NCBI RefSeq assembly: GCF_902706605.1
Contig: NZ_CACSLH010000005.1
Location: forward strand, 1 to 64,000
DNA length: 64,000 bases
Direction: 5' to 3'
DNA from: Enterococcus sp. CSURQ0835
Lineage (GTDB): Bacteria > Bacillota > Bacilli > Lactobacillales > Enterococcaceae
The notes under the pieces were generated by a model. It was given only the letters and a program-made list of their open reading frames with translations, made no database searches and was not told the origin of the DNA. A program made the translations under genes and the position numbers. Within the stretch, counting starts at the first letter, position 1. Each line of letters opens with the position of its first letter. Shown in pieces: positions 47,378 through 55,775 of this stretch.

Positions 47378-48307
47378 ATGTCAAAAGTTTTAATTTTTGG
47401 TCACCAAAATCCTGATACGGATGCGATCGGAGCAGCGATTGCATTTACCCATTTACAAAAAGAACTCGGTGTCGACGCAGAAGCTGTTGCACTGGATACG
47501 CCAAGTGAAGAAACTCAATACGCGTTGGATCATTTTGGTTTGGCTGCACCACGCGTGGTTGAAAAAATCAAAGGCGAGACCACTGATGTGATGTTAGTCG
47601 ATCACAATGAGTTCCAACAAAGTGTCGCAGATATTGAAGAGTTGAATATTTTAGCGGTGGTGGATCATCACCGGATCGCGAACTTCCAAACGGCTAACCC
47701 ACTTTATTATCGTGCGGAACCGGTGGGCTGTACGTCGACGATCATTTTGAAATTGTACAAAGAAAATAATGTGACCGTACCAAAAGAAATCGCAGGGCTC
47801 ATGTTGTCAGCGATCATTTCCGATACTTTATTATTCAAATCCCCAACGTGCACAGAAGAAGATGTGGCTGCGGCTAAAGAATTAGCTCGCATCGCCGAAA
47901 CTGATCTAGACAGCTACGGCTTAGACATGCTGAAAGCCGGTACGAATCTAAGTACAAAATCAGAAGCTGAATTATTAGATTTAGATGCAAAATCATTTCC
48001 ATTGAGTGGCAAAACGGTTCGGATCGCTCAAGTCAACACGGTTGATCTAGCCGAAGTTTTCGCGCGTCAACAAGCCTTGACTGAAGCGATGGAAAAAGAA
48101 AACGCTGCAAATGGCTATGATCTATTTATTTTACTCGTAACGAACATCTTAGATTCTGATTCTGAATTGTTAGTAGCGGGTGAACCAAAAGCTAAAGTCG
48201 AAGCAGCTTTCAACGTAAAACTGACGAATGATCGGGCCTTTTTAGGTGGCGTCGTTTCGCGGAAAAAACAAGTCGTTCCTCAATTGACGGAAGCTTTTGA
48301 AAAATAA
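47378..48307 (+). CDS. ppaC: Manganese-dependent inorganic pyrophosphatase (family II)
   Basis: PpaC hydrolyses pyrophosphate in the cytosol. The 309-residue DHH-superfamily enzyme shows the metal-binding motifs [22 protein letters not shown] and [10 protein letters not shown], and the C-terminal DHHA2 SRKKQ motif. GAGGAGCG precedes the ATG. It has its own promoter; a weak terminator separates it from the next, unknown gene. Confidence 0.96.
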   Translation: MSKVLIFGHQNPDTDAIGAAIAFTHLQKELGVDAEAVALDTPSEETQYALDHFGLAAPRVVEKIKGETTDVMLVDHNEFQQSVADIEELNILAVVDHHRIANFQTANPLYYRAEPVGCTSTIILKLYKENNVTVPKEIAGLMLSAIISDTLLFKSPTCTEEDVAAAKELARIAETDLDSYGLDMLKAGTNLSTKSEAELLDLDAKSFPLSGKTVRIAQVNTVDLAEVFARQQALTEAMEKENAANGYDLFILLVTNILDSDSELLVAGEPKAKVEAAFNVKLTNDRAFLGGVVSRKKQVVPQLTEAFEK

Positions 48308-48319
48308 AAATAAGTCAAA

Positions 48320-48349
48320 GGCTGCAGAATAGCTGCAGTCTTTTCTTTT
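48320..48349 (+). terminator. Weak terminator after ppaC
   Basis: GGCTGCA / TGCAGTC pairing (one G-U) followed by TTTTCTTTT. The RBS of the next gene starts directly after it, so read-through is probably needed to express that gene. Confidence 0.55.
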
Positions 48350-48361
48350 AGGAGTGGCACT

Positions 48362-49183
48362 GTGAGCATCATTTACCCGAAACCAAAATTTCAACAACTC
48401 GTTCAAAAACCAACTGTGCAAGCTTTATTGGCGTATTTCAAACAACAAACTGAACCAGTCATCTTGCGGCAGATCCGAAAAGCGGTCCCTTATCCCCAAT
48501 TGGATAAAACGCTGGATGAACTGATCGCCCATCACGTGATTACGCGGCTTGACCGGCGTTATACGCTGAGTTTACCTCACATCACTCAGTGGCCTGAACT
48601 GTCAGCTGATCGTCTGGCTGAATTTAAAAAGTTGCAACAAGCCTATTCACCGCTCGTTTTAGCTGAAACGTGTCTACAGCTGTTGGCGTTGCAGCCGCTC
48701 ACCCGTCCGATCGAGGTGACGTTTGAATTGCCTTGCGCCACTGTTTTAGAAAATGCTGGCTTCCGACTCGTGACATTAAATTCAGCCAGTCCCAGCGCAC
48801 CGACTTTACCGAATTATTTCGCGTGGCAAACACGTGAGGCGCCGATGCCGCAAGCTTTTGCTGCGTTAGAAATGTTGATCGGTGATGTCGATCCCGCATT
48901 TTTCTTCAACCAAGTGAGCTTGATTTTTGAACAAGTCGCAACCGGCAAATTACGAACGCGGCGACCCAGTATTTTTCGTGAAAGTCTGCTTCAGACAGGT
49001 GTCTTAGCTGAAGCGCCAGCGCGGCTGTTGATTCCAGAAATGCCGGCTACCGACCTGCCAGTTGATGTAGTCAAGGCTTTATTACCGGAAACGATGCCGG
49101 AAGCTTTTTTAATCGGACACTTTTTCTTGCGGCAGTTGACTGCGACGAATTTAACTTATTTGATAAAGAAGGGAACACTATGA
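48362..49183 (+). CDS. Uncharacterised protein, DUF1803-like
   Basis: A 273-residue cytoplasmic protein without signal peptide or membrane helix. The N-terminal third (KPKFQQLVQKPTVQALLAYFKQQTEPVILRQIRKAVP, LDKTLDELIAHHVITRLDRRYTL) reads like a small helix-turn-helix or winged domain; the rest is mixed alpha/beta. It resembles the DUF1803 proteins found beside ppaC in Lactobacillales, but I hold that loosely. GTG start with TTAGGAG upstream. It overlaps the following hydrolase by four bases (ATGA). No function is proposed. Confidence 0.65.
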   Translation: MSIIYPKPKFQQLVQKPTVQALLAYFKQQTEPVILRQIRKAVPYPQLDKTLDELIAHHVITRLDRRYTLSLPHITQWPELSADRLAEFKKLQQAYSPLVLAETCLQLLALQPLTRPIEVTFELPCATVLENAGFRLVTLNSASPSAPTLPNYFAWQTREAPMPQAFAALEMLIGDVDPAFFFNQVSLIFEQVATGKLRTRRPSIFRESLLQTGVLAEAPARLLIPEMPATDLPVDVVKALLPETMPEAFLIGHFFLRQLTATNLTYLIKKGTL

Positions 49184-50040
49184 AACGACTCATCAGAGGG
49201 TTGCTGCTACTGATCAGCTTTTTTTCAGTCATCGGGTTGATCTATTATTTGCAGATCCGCTTTTTCTCACCGGGGACGCTGAGCAAGCAACCGAATATTC
49301 GTTACACGAATACGCCGACTGTTTTTATCCATGGCTATGAAGGCAGTTCTTTTTCGTTTGGCCCGCTGTTGCGAAATTTAGAACGGCAAAATGTCGCTAA
49401 ACGTGAACTGACGATCGTGGTCGATTCAGCTGGGAAGTTGCAAGTTGAAGGAAAGTTGCGCAATACTCACGATAATCCCACGATCATGGTTTTATTTGAA
49501 AAAGATAGTCAAAGCGAGATCACTCAAAGCAAATGGATCGATCGTGTGATGCGCTATTTAGAAAAACAAGGCGTCCATTCCGTCAATCTAGTAGCCCATT
49601 CGATGGGAGGCGTCTCACTGCTGCGCTATTTGCTGGAATATGCTAACCCACAAACTGAGCCGGTCGTCGAAAAAGTCGTCACGATTGCAGCGCCTTTCAA
49701 TGATTTAGAGATCGCAGAAGATACGGAAGATGTCTTTGCCTATGAGCTGACGCAAAATGGTCCCAGCGGCTACACGCCGATCTATCAATATTTTGACCGC
49801 AGCATGAACCGCTTACCGCAAAAATTGCGGGTCTTGAATGTGGCCGGTGATTTAAAAGATGGTAGCGAAAGTGATGGCTCGGTCTCTGTCCACAGCGCGT
49901 TTTCATTGCGCTATTTGTTAGAAAAGCATACGAAAAGCTATCAGGAATATTTAGTGACGGGAAAAAGTGGCGGTCATAGCGTCATCACCCGCAGCTTATC
50001 GTTTCAAAAGCGACTGATCCAATTCTTGTGGCAAAAATAA
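49180..50040 (+). CDS. Alpha/beta hydrolase, DUF915 family, membrane-anchored or secreted
   Basis: A 286-residue protein with an N-terminal hydrophobic segment (residues 5-25) that is a signal peptide or anchor, then an alpha/beta-hydrolase core: oxyanion region TVFIHGYEGSSFSF, nucleophile elbow VAHSMGG, an Asp in NVAGDLKDGSESDG and the final His in GGHSVI. This is the DUF915 group of surface esterases of unknown substrate. It is translationally coupled to the gene before it and ends at a strong terminator. Confidence 0.88.
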   Translation: MKRLIRGLLLLISFFSVIGLIYYLQIRFFSPGTLSKQPNIRYTNTPTVFIHGYEGSSFSFGPLLRNLERQNVAKRELTIVVDSAGKLQVEGKLRNTHDNPTIMVLFEKDSQSEITQSKWIDRVMRYLEKQGVHSVNLVAHSMGGVSLLRYLLEYANPQTEPVVEKVVTIAAPFNDLEIAEDTEDVFAYELTQNGPSGYTPIYQYFDRSMNRLPQKLRVLNVAGDLKDGSESDGSVSVHSAFSLRYLLEKHTKSYQEYLVTGKSGGHSVITRSLSFQKRLIQFLWQK

Positions 50041-50082
50041 AAACTGTTCGCAACCTTGATCAAGGAAGCGAACAGTTTTTTT
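50041..50082 (+). terminator. Intrinsic terminator after the DUF915 hydrolase
   Basis: Perfect 11-bp stem AAACTGTTCGC / GCGAACAGTTT with inner CCTT/AAGG pairing, then T7. Confidence 0.93.
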
Positions 50083-50166
50083 GTCGTCTAGCGGTGGTTG
50101 ACCAGTCACGGCTTAATTTGTCCTAGAACCGCCAACTTTTTCTTTGCTTAGAAAATAAAGTGAAAT

Positions 50167-50207
50167 TTTTCATAGTGCTAGACTTTTCATAGGTCAATCA
50201 GTATACT
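50167..50207 (+). promoter_or_regulatory. Promoter of the ARH-PfkB-PnuC operon with direct repeat
   Basis: TAGACT (50179-50184), 17-base spacer, TATACT (50202-50207). The 9-base direct repeat TTTTCATAG occurs at 50167-50175 and 50184-50192, a 17-base period, straddling the -35. It may be a regulator site; no regulator gene is nearby. Confidence 0.5.
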
Positions 50208-50240
50208 CTACCTGTCAAGACATATTGAGGAGATGACAAG

Positions 50241-51230
50241 ATGCAAGCAAAAATCGCGGCGACCCTTTATGGTCAAGCGTTAGGCGATGCGTTTGGAATG
50301 CCGTCGGAGTTATGGAGCCGCCGCAAAGTCCAAGCGTATTTTGGTGAGTTGACAACATTTGAAGATGGTCCGGCAGAAAATGACGTAGCCTGCAATTATC
50401 GGGCGGGCCAATTCACCGATGATACTGGGCAAGCGCTCGTTTTATTGGATTCATTGATCGCAACGAAATTTGTTCCCGACACGCAAGATATTGCGCAACG
50501 CTTATTGAATTGGGCGGAAAAGGAAAATGCGTTTGAACAAAATATTTTAGGTCCGACGTCAAAAGTCGCGCTTAAAGCTTTTGCTAATGGGAAGGAAGCC
50601 ACTAATTTCACGGATAAAAGTGTTTCTAATGGTTCTGCGATGCGGATCGCGCCGATCGGTTGTTTGTTTACTCCAAATGAAGCAACTGAACTAGCGGAAT
50701 TTGTGTATCAAGTGACGAAAGTGACCCATACGAGTGATGTCACGATCGCAGGGGCGGCGATGATCGCGATGGGCGTTAGCTCGGCGTTAGTCAATTCAGA
50801 TTTTGAACAAGTTTTTGCTGATATGCTGGCGATGGAAGCTATCGCGCGGCCACTAGGAGTAGAAACTTTTACCCCATCACTCGCGCAGCGGATGAAACTA
50901 GGACGCGAGCTAGCTTTAAACTATCAAGGGCAAGCGGAAAAATTTTTGACGGCGATCTACGAGACGATCGGCGCGACTGTTTTGATCACAGAATCGGTAC
51001 CAGCGGCGGCGGCGATCGCTTATTTTGCCAAAGAGCCGGCTTACTGTGCCTATTTATGTGCGAACCTCGGTGGGGATACCGATACGATCGGCGCGATGGC
51101 AACCGCGATCTGCGGCGCTTTTTGCGGCACGATCCCAGCTGAGCTGATTCAGACTTTACAGCGGGCCAATTCACTTGATTTTACTAAATATAGTACAGCT
51201 TTGACCCAAGCTCGGGAGGCGAGACGATGA
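50241..51230 (+). CDS. ADP-ribosylglycohydrolase (ARH/DraG) family protein
   Basis: A 329-residue all-helical protein with the family's metal-binding motifs: ALGDAFGMPSE near the start, GQFTDDTGQAL and the C-terminal NLGGDTDTIGAMATAICGA, which together position two divalent cations. Members remove ADP-ribose from proteins or small molecules, or cleave ADP-ribose-like N-glycosides. GAGGAGA precedes the ATG. It overlaps the following PfkB kinase by four bases (ATGA), and the third gene is PnuC, so a role in NAD or ADP-ribose turnover is the best inference. Confidence 0.9.
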   Translation: MQAKIAATLYGQALGDAFGMPSELWSRRKVQAYFGELTTFEDGPAENDVACNYRAGQFTDDTGQALVLLDSLIATKFVPDTQDIAQRLLNWAEKENAFEQNILGPTSKVALKAFANGKEATNFTDKSVSNGSAMRIAPIGCLFTPNEATELAEFVYQVTKVTHTSDVTIAGAAMIAMGVSSALVNSDFEQVFADMLAMEAIARPLGVETFTPSLAQRMKLGRELALNYQGQAEKFLTAIYETIGATVLITESVPAAAAIAYFAKEPAYCAYLCANLGGDTDTIGAMATAICGAFCGTIPAELIQTLQRANSLDFTKYSTALTQAREARR

Positions 51231-52090
51231 AAACTTTGCTGATTGGTGCAGCCATCGTGGATCTGGTCGTTCATTTACCCCATTTGCCGAAACGAGGAGA
51301 AGATGTTGAAACGACTGACCAGCAGATCTCGATCGGTGGTTGTGCCTACAATGTAGCAAAAGCGATGCAATCTTTTGCTGAATCGGCGGATATGTTTTTT
51401 CCAATTGGGGATGGTTTTTATAGTCAGCTGATCCGGCGCAAGTTGGCAGCTGATCAGTTCACGTCGCTCGTCACCGTCGACCAAAGTGAAAATGGGTATT
51501 GTTTGTGTTTGGTGGAGCCAGATGGCGAGCGTAGTTTCGTAACGGTCCAAGGCATCGAAAGTGAGATCAGAACAGCTTGGTTAGCGAATCTAGGACAGTA
51601 TGATCGGATTTATTTATCTAGTTATCAATGTCTAGGAGACAATGGTCGGCGGCTAGTTACATGGCTGAAAAAACAGACAGGGCAACTTTATTTTGCGCCA
51701 GGACCATACACTAAAAAAATCGCACCAGAAGTATTGCAACAAATACTAATGCTTCAGCCCATCTTACACCTCAATGAAGCTGAATGTTTAGCTTTAGCTG
51801 AGCAGTCCGACTTACATTGTGCAATGAGCGTTTTGTTCCAGCAAACGAACCGTCCTGTGATCGTCACGTTAGGTGCAAAAGGAGCTTGTTATTATGATGG
51901 GCAGCCGCATTATGTAGTGGGAACACCCGCAAAAGTGGTGGATACCATCGGTGCTGGTGATGCACATCTCGGAGCTCTCTTAGCTTTAGAGGCTAAAGGG
52001 ATTTCATTGTTAGATGCACTACCGACTGCTAACGAATTAGCTGCGAAAGTCGTCGGAGTCACTGGTGCTACTTTAGAGGAGGAAATTTAA
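51227..52090 (+). CDS. PfkB family carbohydrate or nucleoside kinase
   Basis: A 287-residue ribokinase-fold kinase: sugar-site ISIGGCAYNVAKAMQSF, VTLGAKGACYYDG, and the catalytic GAGDAHLGALLA with its Asp base. Hexose, ribose and nucleoside kinases share this fold, so the substrate is open. It is coupled to the ADP-ribosylglycohydrolase by a four-base overlap, and pnuC starts at the next base after its stop. Ribose or a ribosyl compound released by the hydrolase is a reasonable candidate, which is inference. Confidence 0.88.
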   Translation: MKTLLIGAAIVDLVVHLPHLPKRGEDVETTDQQISIGGCAYNVAKAMQSFAESADMFFPIGDGFYSQLIRRKLAADQFTSLVTVDQSENGYCLCLVEPDGERSFVTVQGIESEIRTAWLANLGQYDRIYLSSYQCLGDNGRRLVTWLKKQTGQLYFAPGPYTKKIAPEVLQQILMLQPILHLNEAECLALAEQSDLHCAMSVLFQQTNRPVIVTLGAKGACYYDGQPHYVVGTPAKVVDTIGAGDAHLGALLALEAKGISLLDALPTANELAAKVVGVTGATLEEEI

Positions 52091-52801
52091 ATGCAAACGC
52101 TCAAAAACTATTTCAATACGTGGACGAAATTTGAATTATCATGGCTGGTCTGTTCCAACGTGATCATGTTAGGTGTGGGGATCGTGACCCGTGATCCAAT
52201 TTTAGCTTTGATTTCTGGTTCAGCGGGTGTCATTTCGGTCGTTTTATGTGCAAAAGGCCGGGTCTCAAATTATGTTTTTGCAACGCTCAATTCCGTGCTA
52301 TACGCTTATATCTGTTACCAAAACCATTTGTTCGGCGGGATGACACTGCACTTATTGTATTATATCCCCATGAATGTTATCGGCTTTATCGCTTGGAACA
52401 AACGGAAAGATGCCCAAGGGGATGTTAAAGCACTCCGTTTGTCGAAAAAAGGTTTCACCATGGTCGTAGCCGGTCTTTTGATTGGGACGTTAGGCTATAC
52501 GTTTTTCTTGCAGGCAATCGGTGGAAAATTATCGTTGCTTGATGCGTATATTGCCATCAATACGATCATCGCGACTTACTTGACTGTCTCGCGTTACGCG
52601 GAGCAATGGGTCTTATGGCTAGCAGGTGATGTGGTCAATATCATCATGTGGAGTTTACTGATCGGAAAATCACCGCAAGCTGCGACGATGTTGATTATGT
52701 GGAGTGCTTATTTGATCAATAGTTCGTATGGTTTATATAATTGGATTCGGTTGAACAAGAAGCAAGCAGGTGAAAGTCAAAAGATCGCAATCGAAAAATA
52801 A
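52091..52801 (+). CDS. pnuC: Nicotinamide riboside transporter PnuC
   Basis: A 236-residue membrane protein of the PnuC family, with several transmembrane helices and the characteristic internal WGxxxW-like NVIGFIAWNKRKD, YADQWVLW-like RYAEQWVLWLAGDVVNIIMW and INSSYGLYNWIRLNKK segments. It moves nicotinamide riboside or a related vitamin by facilitated diffusion, trapped by later phosphorylation. The RBS GAGGAGG lies in the end of the upstream kinase gene, so translation is coupled. The operon ends at a terminator. Confidence 0.92.
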   Translation: MQTLKNYFNTWTKFELSWLVCSNVIMLGVGIVTRDPILALISGSAGVISVVLCAKGRVSNYVFATLNSVLYAYICYQNHLFGGMTLHLLYYIPMNVIGFIAWNKRKDAQGDVKALRLSKKGFTMVVAGLLIGTLGYTFFLQAIGGKLSLLDAYIAINTIIATYLTVSRYAEQWVLWLAGDVVNIIMWSLLIGKSPQAATMLIMWSAYLINSSYGLYNWIRLNKKQAGESQKIAIEK

Positions 52802-52812
52802 ACCTAATAAAT

Positions 52813-52853
52813 AAGGCAAGCAGATCAATTCGCTGATCACGCTTGCCTTTTTT
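52813..52853. terminator. Bidirectional terminator after pnuC
   Basis: Perfect AAGGCAAGC / GCTTGCCTT stem with an inner GATCA/TGATC pairing and T6; it also serves the converging UPF0316 gene. Confidence 0.92.
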
Positions 52854-52863
52854 ACTTGTGATT

Positions 52864-53400
52864 TTATTTTCGGTGTCGAATTTTTTTGGTCCAAAAACCG
52901 CCAGAGATATATTTTGGTTCATACGAAATGATAAACGCCCGTTCCTCGATCTCTTTGATCAAACGATAAAGATCCCGTTCATTTGAGCGAGGGGAAAGGA
53001 TCTCTAACACCATTCGTTCGCCTTCCCGGCCTTCAGCGTATGATTGCGTGACTCCGTACCCATTTTCGCGCAAGACGCGGGGCAAGCTTTTTTCCTCTGC
53101 TGTATTAGTAGGCAAGATCGTCGTGACCATGATGTAGCCCAGCGCTAGTTTATCTTCAATTTTGATCCCGACACTGATCCCGATCGCGTAGCCCAAAGCG
53201 TAGACGAGTAAGTTCAACGGATCATCCAGCCGGTTCAAGACAAGCGACAAGCCTAAAACGTAGACGGTGATCTCGATCATGCTGAGCAGCGGCGCCAAAA
53301 TACGATAGCCTTTCATCGTCAACATGAAGCGAATCGTATTTAATGCGACATACGCAAAATTTATCAAGAAAATCATCGCCAACATCTTTGGATCGACCAT
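52864..53400 (-). CDS. UPF0316 (YebE-type) membrane protein with DUF2179 domain
   Basis: A 178-residue protein with three hydrophobic helices in the first 95 residues (MLAMIFLINFAYVALNTIRF, LSMIEITVYVLGLSLVL, LLVYALGYAIGISVGI) and a cytoplasmic ferredoxin-like DUF2179 domain (GYGVTQSYAEGREGERMVLEILSPRSNERDLYRLI read in pieces). The function is unknown. The ATG at 53400 has GAGGTGA upstream; the GTG at 53409 is part of that RBS. It is a single-gene unit. Confidence 0.88.
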   Translation of the reverse strand: MVDPKMLAMIFLINFAYVALNTIRFMLTMKGYRILAPLLSMIEITVYVLGLSLVLNRLDDPLNLLVYALGYAIGISVGIKIEDKLALGYIMVTTILPTNTAEEKSLPRVLRENGYGVTQSYAEGREGERMVLEILSPRSNERDLYRLIKEIEERAFIISYEPKYISGGFWTKKIRHRK

Positions 53401-53584
53401 TTCGTTCACCTCATTTATTTTTCTTCCAGCCTACCAGTTTTTGGTCAAAAGGCAATCAACTTGCTGGCAGAACAACGGAAAAAATAAAATCTTAAAAAAT
53501 TTAAATAACGAAAATTATCACTAGAAATAGGAGATTTATTTTATCACCACCGAAAAATAAAAAATATATTTTGGAAAGTGATGA

Positions 53585-53677
53585 ATGGTCTCGATTCCAG
53601 AAGCAAAATTTTCTTCATGGTCTTATCATAAAAAAACAGTGATGGAACTAGCAAAAAAAATCAATAAAATCAATTGA
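53585..53677 (+). CDS. Possible small ORF of 30 codons
   Basis: ATG at 53585 preceded by GGAAAG about eight bases upstream, ending at TGA 53675-53677. The peptide is basic and begins MVSIPEAKFSSW, ending MELAKKINKIN. I do not recognise it. It may be a real small protein, a remnant of a longer gene, or chance in AT-rich DNA; the frame is closed by a stop immediately upstream of the ATG. Confidence 0.2.
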   Translation: MVSIPEAKFSSWSYHKKTVMELAKKINKIN

Positions 53678-53708
53678 GTGGTAGTTTTCAACCATAAATT
53701 TATGTTAT

Positions 53709-53714
53709 TATAAT
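53709..53714 (+). promoter_or_regulatory. -10 element of the glg operon
   Basis: TATAAT at 53709-53714; TTTCAA at 53686-53691 could be a poor -35 with a 17-base spacer. Transcription would start near 53721, giving a leader of about 85 bases. Confidence 0.5.
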
Positions 53715-53732
53715 ATAGGTGAAGAACTTAAC

Positions 53733-53750
53733 AATTAGTAAATACTAATT
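53733..53750. promoter_or_regulatory. 18-bp palindrome in the glgB leader, candidate operator
   Basis: AATTAGTAAATACTAATT consists of perfect 8-bp arms around AA and lies about 12-30 bases after the predicted transcription start. Outer GAACT/AGTTC segments (53724-53728 and 53754-53758) could extend it into an RNA hairpin. Confidence 0.45.
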
Positions 53751-53806
53751 TAGAGTTCATAAAATTCAAGAAAATAAGTCTGTTTGTTGGGAAAAGGTGG
53801 GTTACC

Positions 53807-55711
53807 ATGAAAGAAAACACGAATACGCAAAATCAAATCGCTGAAGCAAAACAAAATTTTCTAACGGGTGAAAATTTTTATGCCCAACATCTCTTGGGGG
53901 TGCATCAAGAAAAAGAAGGTTACACATTTCGCGTTTGGGCACCGAATGCGCAAGCCGTTTTTTTAGTCGGTGATTTCAATGCTTGGCAAGATACTTTGCC
54001 AATGGAAAAAGATCATGAGACGGGCATCTGGGAAATTTATACGGAGACTGCGCAAGCTGGTCAGTTGTACAAATTCAAAGTCCGCCAAGCAGACGGCCGT
54101 GAGATCATGAAAATCGATCCGTTTGCGGTGCGTTTTGAAAAGCGACCGAACGATGCGGCGGAGATTTATCCCGTTCCAGCTAAGAAATGGAAAGACGGAT
54201 TGTGGCGTGGACGGAGCAAACGGGTGAACCATTTCAAACGTCCAATGAATATTTACGAAGTCCATGCTAGCTCTTGGAGGCAACATGAAGATGGGACGCC
54301 TTATAGCTTTGCAGAACTGACGGAAGAATTAGTTCCTTACTTAGTTGAGATGGGCTACACCCACGTGGAGTTTATGCCTTTGATGGAACATCCACTCGGG
54401 CGTTCATGGGGCTATCAATTGATCGGTTATTTTGCTTTGAGCTCGTATTATGGGACACCTGAAGAATTTCAAAATTTCGTGGAAGCTTGCCATTTGAATA
54501 ATATCGCGGTCATCGTCGATTGGGTACCGGGGCATTTTTGTATCAATGACGATACACTGCCTTACTATGATGGGACCCCGACCTTTGAATATCAAGATCC
54601 AGATCGGGCAAAAAATGTTCGTTGGGGTTCGATCAACTTTGATTTAGGGAAACCACAAGTTCAAAGCTTCTTGATCTCAAGTGCGATGTTTTGGTTGGAG
54701 ATGTACCACATTGACGGTATTCGGGTCGATGCGGTCTCTAGCATGATCTATCGTGATTATGATGATGGTCCGTGGACGCCAAATCACGAAGGTGGCAACC
54801 GGAATTTTGAAGGCTATTACTTCTTACAAAAATTAAACGCGGTCATTAAATTAGCGCATCCGAATGTGCTGATGATCGCTGAAGAAAGTTCGTCTGAAAC
54901 CAAAATCACAGGCATGATCGAATCTGGTGCTTTAGGATTTGATTATAAGTGGAACATGGGCTGGATGAACGATACGTTACGTTTTTATGAAATGGATCCG
55001 ATTTATCGTAAAGATAATTTTAATTTAATCACTTTTTCATTCATGTACATGATGCAAGAAAACTTTATCTTGCCACTGTCACATGACGAAGTTGTTCATG
55101 GAAAGAAGAGTTTGATGCACAAAATGTGGGGTGATCGGTATAAACAATTCGCTCAACTGCGGAATCTCTACACGTATTTCATGACGCATCCTGGCAAGAA
55201 ATTATTATTTATGGGAAGCGAATGGGGACAATTTCTGGAATGGAAATTTGATGAGGGCTTAGAGTGGGGTGACCTGTCAGATCATTTGAACCATTCGATG
55301 CAGCACTTCACAGCGACGTTGAATCAGTTTTATAAGGAGCAACCGTCACTGTGGGAATTGGAAGATTCTTACGATACGATCGAGATCATCGACGCGGATA
55401 ACACGACAGAAAGTGTTTTATCATTTATGCGCAAAGGCAAACGCAAGAAAGATTTCTTGATCGTAGTCTTGAACATGGCGCCTGTCGAGCGACGAGAGTT
55501 TCATATCGGTGTTCCCTATCCTGGAACTTATCAGGAGATCTGGAATACTGAGATGGAAGAATTTGGTGGGACTTGGACGAAGCATAATGAGGACTGCCAG
55601 ACAGAAGAAATCGCTTTTGGAAATTACCAGCAACTAGTGAAAACGACGATTCCGGCATTGGGTGCGATTATTTTACGGCCAGAAAAAATCAACACTAGAA
55701 AAAAGCATTAA
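53807..55711 (+). CDS. glgB: 1,4-alpha-glucan branching enzyme
   Basis: GlgB adds alpha-1,6 branches to glycogen. The 634-residue protein has an N-terminal CBM48 domain (about residues 30-125, [20 protein letters not shown]), the GH13 barrel with nucleophile Asp in [12 protein letters not shown], acid/base Glu in MIAEESS and [10 protein letters not shown], and a C-terminal beta domain. AAAAGGTGGG precedes the ATG. It opens the glgBCDAP operon, as in glycogen-storing lactobacilli. Confidence 0.96.
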   Translation: MKENTNTQNQIAEAKQNFLTGENFYAQHLLGVHQEKEGYTFRVWAPNAQAVFLVGDFNAWQDTLPMEKDHETGIWEIYTETAQAGQLYKFKVRQADGREIMKIDPFAVRFEKRPNDAAEIYPVPAKKWKDGLWRGRSKRVNHFKRPMNIYEVHASSWRQHEDGTPYSFAELTEELVPYLVEMGYTHVEFMPLMEHPLGRSWGYQLIGYFALSSYYGTPEEFQNFVEACHLNNIAVIVDWVPGHFCINDDTLPYYDGTPTFEYQDPDRAKNVRWGSINFDLGKPQVQSFLISSAMFWLEMYHIDGIRVDAVSSMIYRDYDDGPWTPNHEGGNRNFEGYYFLQKLNAVIKLAHPNVLMIAEESSSETKITGMIESGALGFDYKWNMGWMNDTLRFYEMDPIYRKDNFNLITFSFMYMMQENFILPLSHDEVVHGKKSLMHKMWGDRYKQFAQLRNLYTYFMTHPGKKLLFMGSEWGQFLEWKFDEGLEWGDLSDHLNHSMQHFTATLNQFYKEQPSLWELEDSYDTIEIIDADNTTESVLSFMRKGKRKKDFLIVVLNMAPVERREFHIGVPYPGTYQEIWNTEMEEFGGTWTKHNEDCQTEEIAFGNYQQLVKTTIPALGAIILRPEKINTRKKH

Positions 55712-55733
55712 TTGGTAATAACAAGAGCCAATA

Positions 55734-55775
55734 AGGAGAGGAGGTTGATGAAGGATTGCCTTCATCAATACAAAG
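55734..55775 (+). promoter_or_regulatory. glgC leader: Shine-Dalgarno, perfect hairpin, then start codon
   Basis: A strong AGGAGAGGAGG (55734-55744) is followed at once by a perfect 10-bp hairpin (TTGATGAAGG 55745-55754, loop ATTG, CCTTCATCAA 55759-55768), then seven bases to the glgC ATG at 55776. The linear SD-to-ATG distance of 31 bases is too long, but folding removes 24 bases and restores seven. An ATG at 55748 inside the hairpin opens a 12-codon frame ending at TGA 55784-55786, overlapping the start of glgC. Confidence 0.7.

Larger units (their letters stand above)
53401..53806. other. AT-rich intergenic region before the glycogen operon
   Basis: About 400 bases of unusually AT-rich sequence between the UPF0316 gene and glgB. 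It holds a possible 30-codon ORF, the glgB -10 element, the 12-bp palindrome CATAAATTTATG (53693-53704) between the presumed -35 and -10, and an 18-bp palindrome at 53733-53750. Its composition differs from the flanking genes. Confidence 0.5.
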
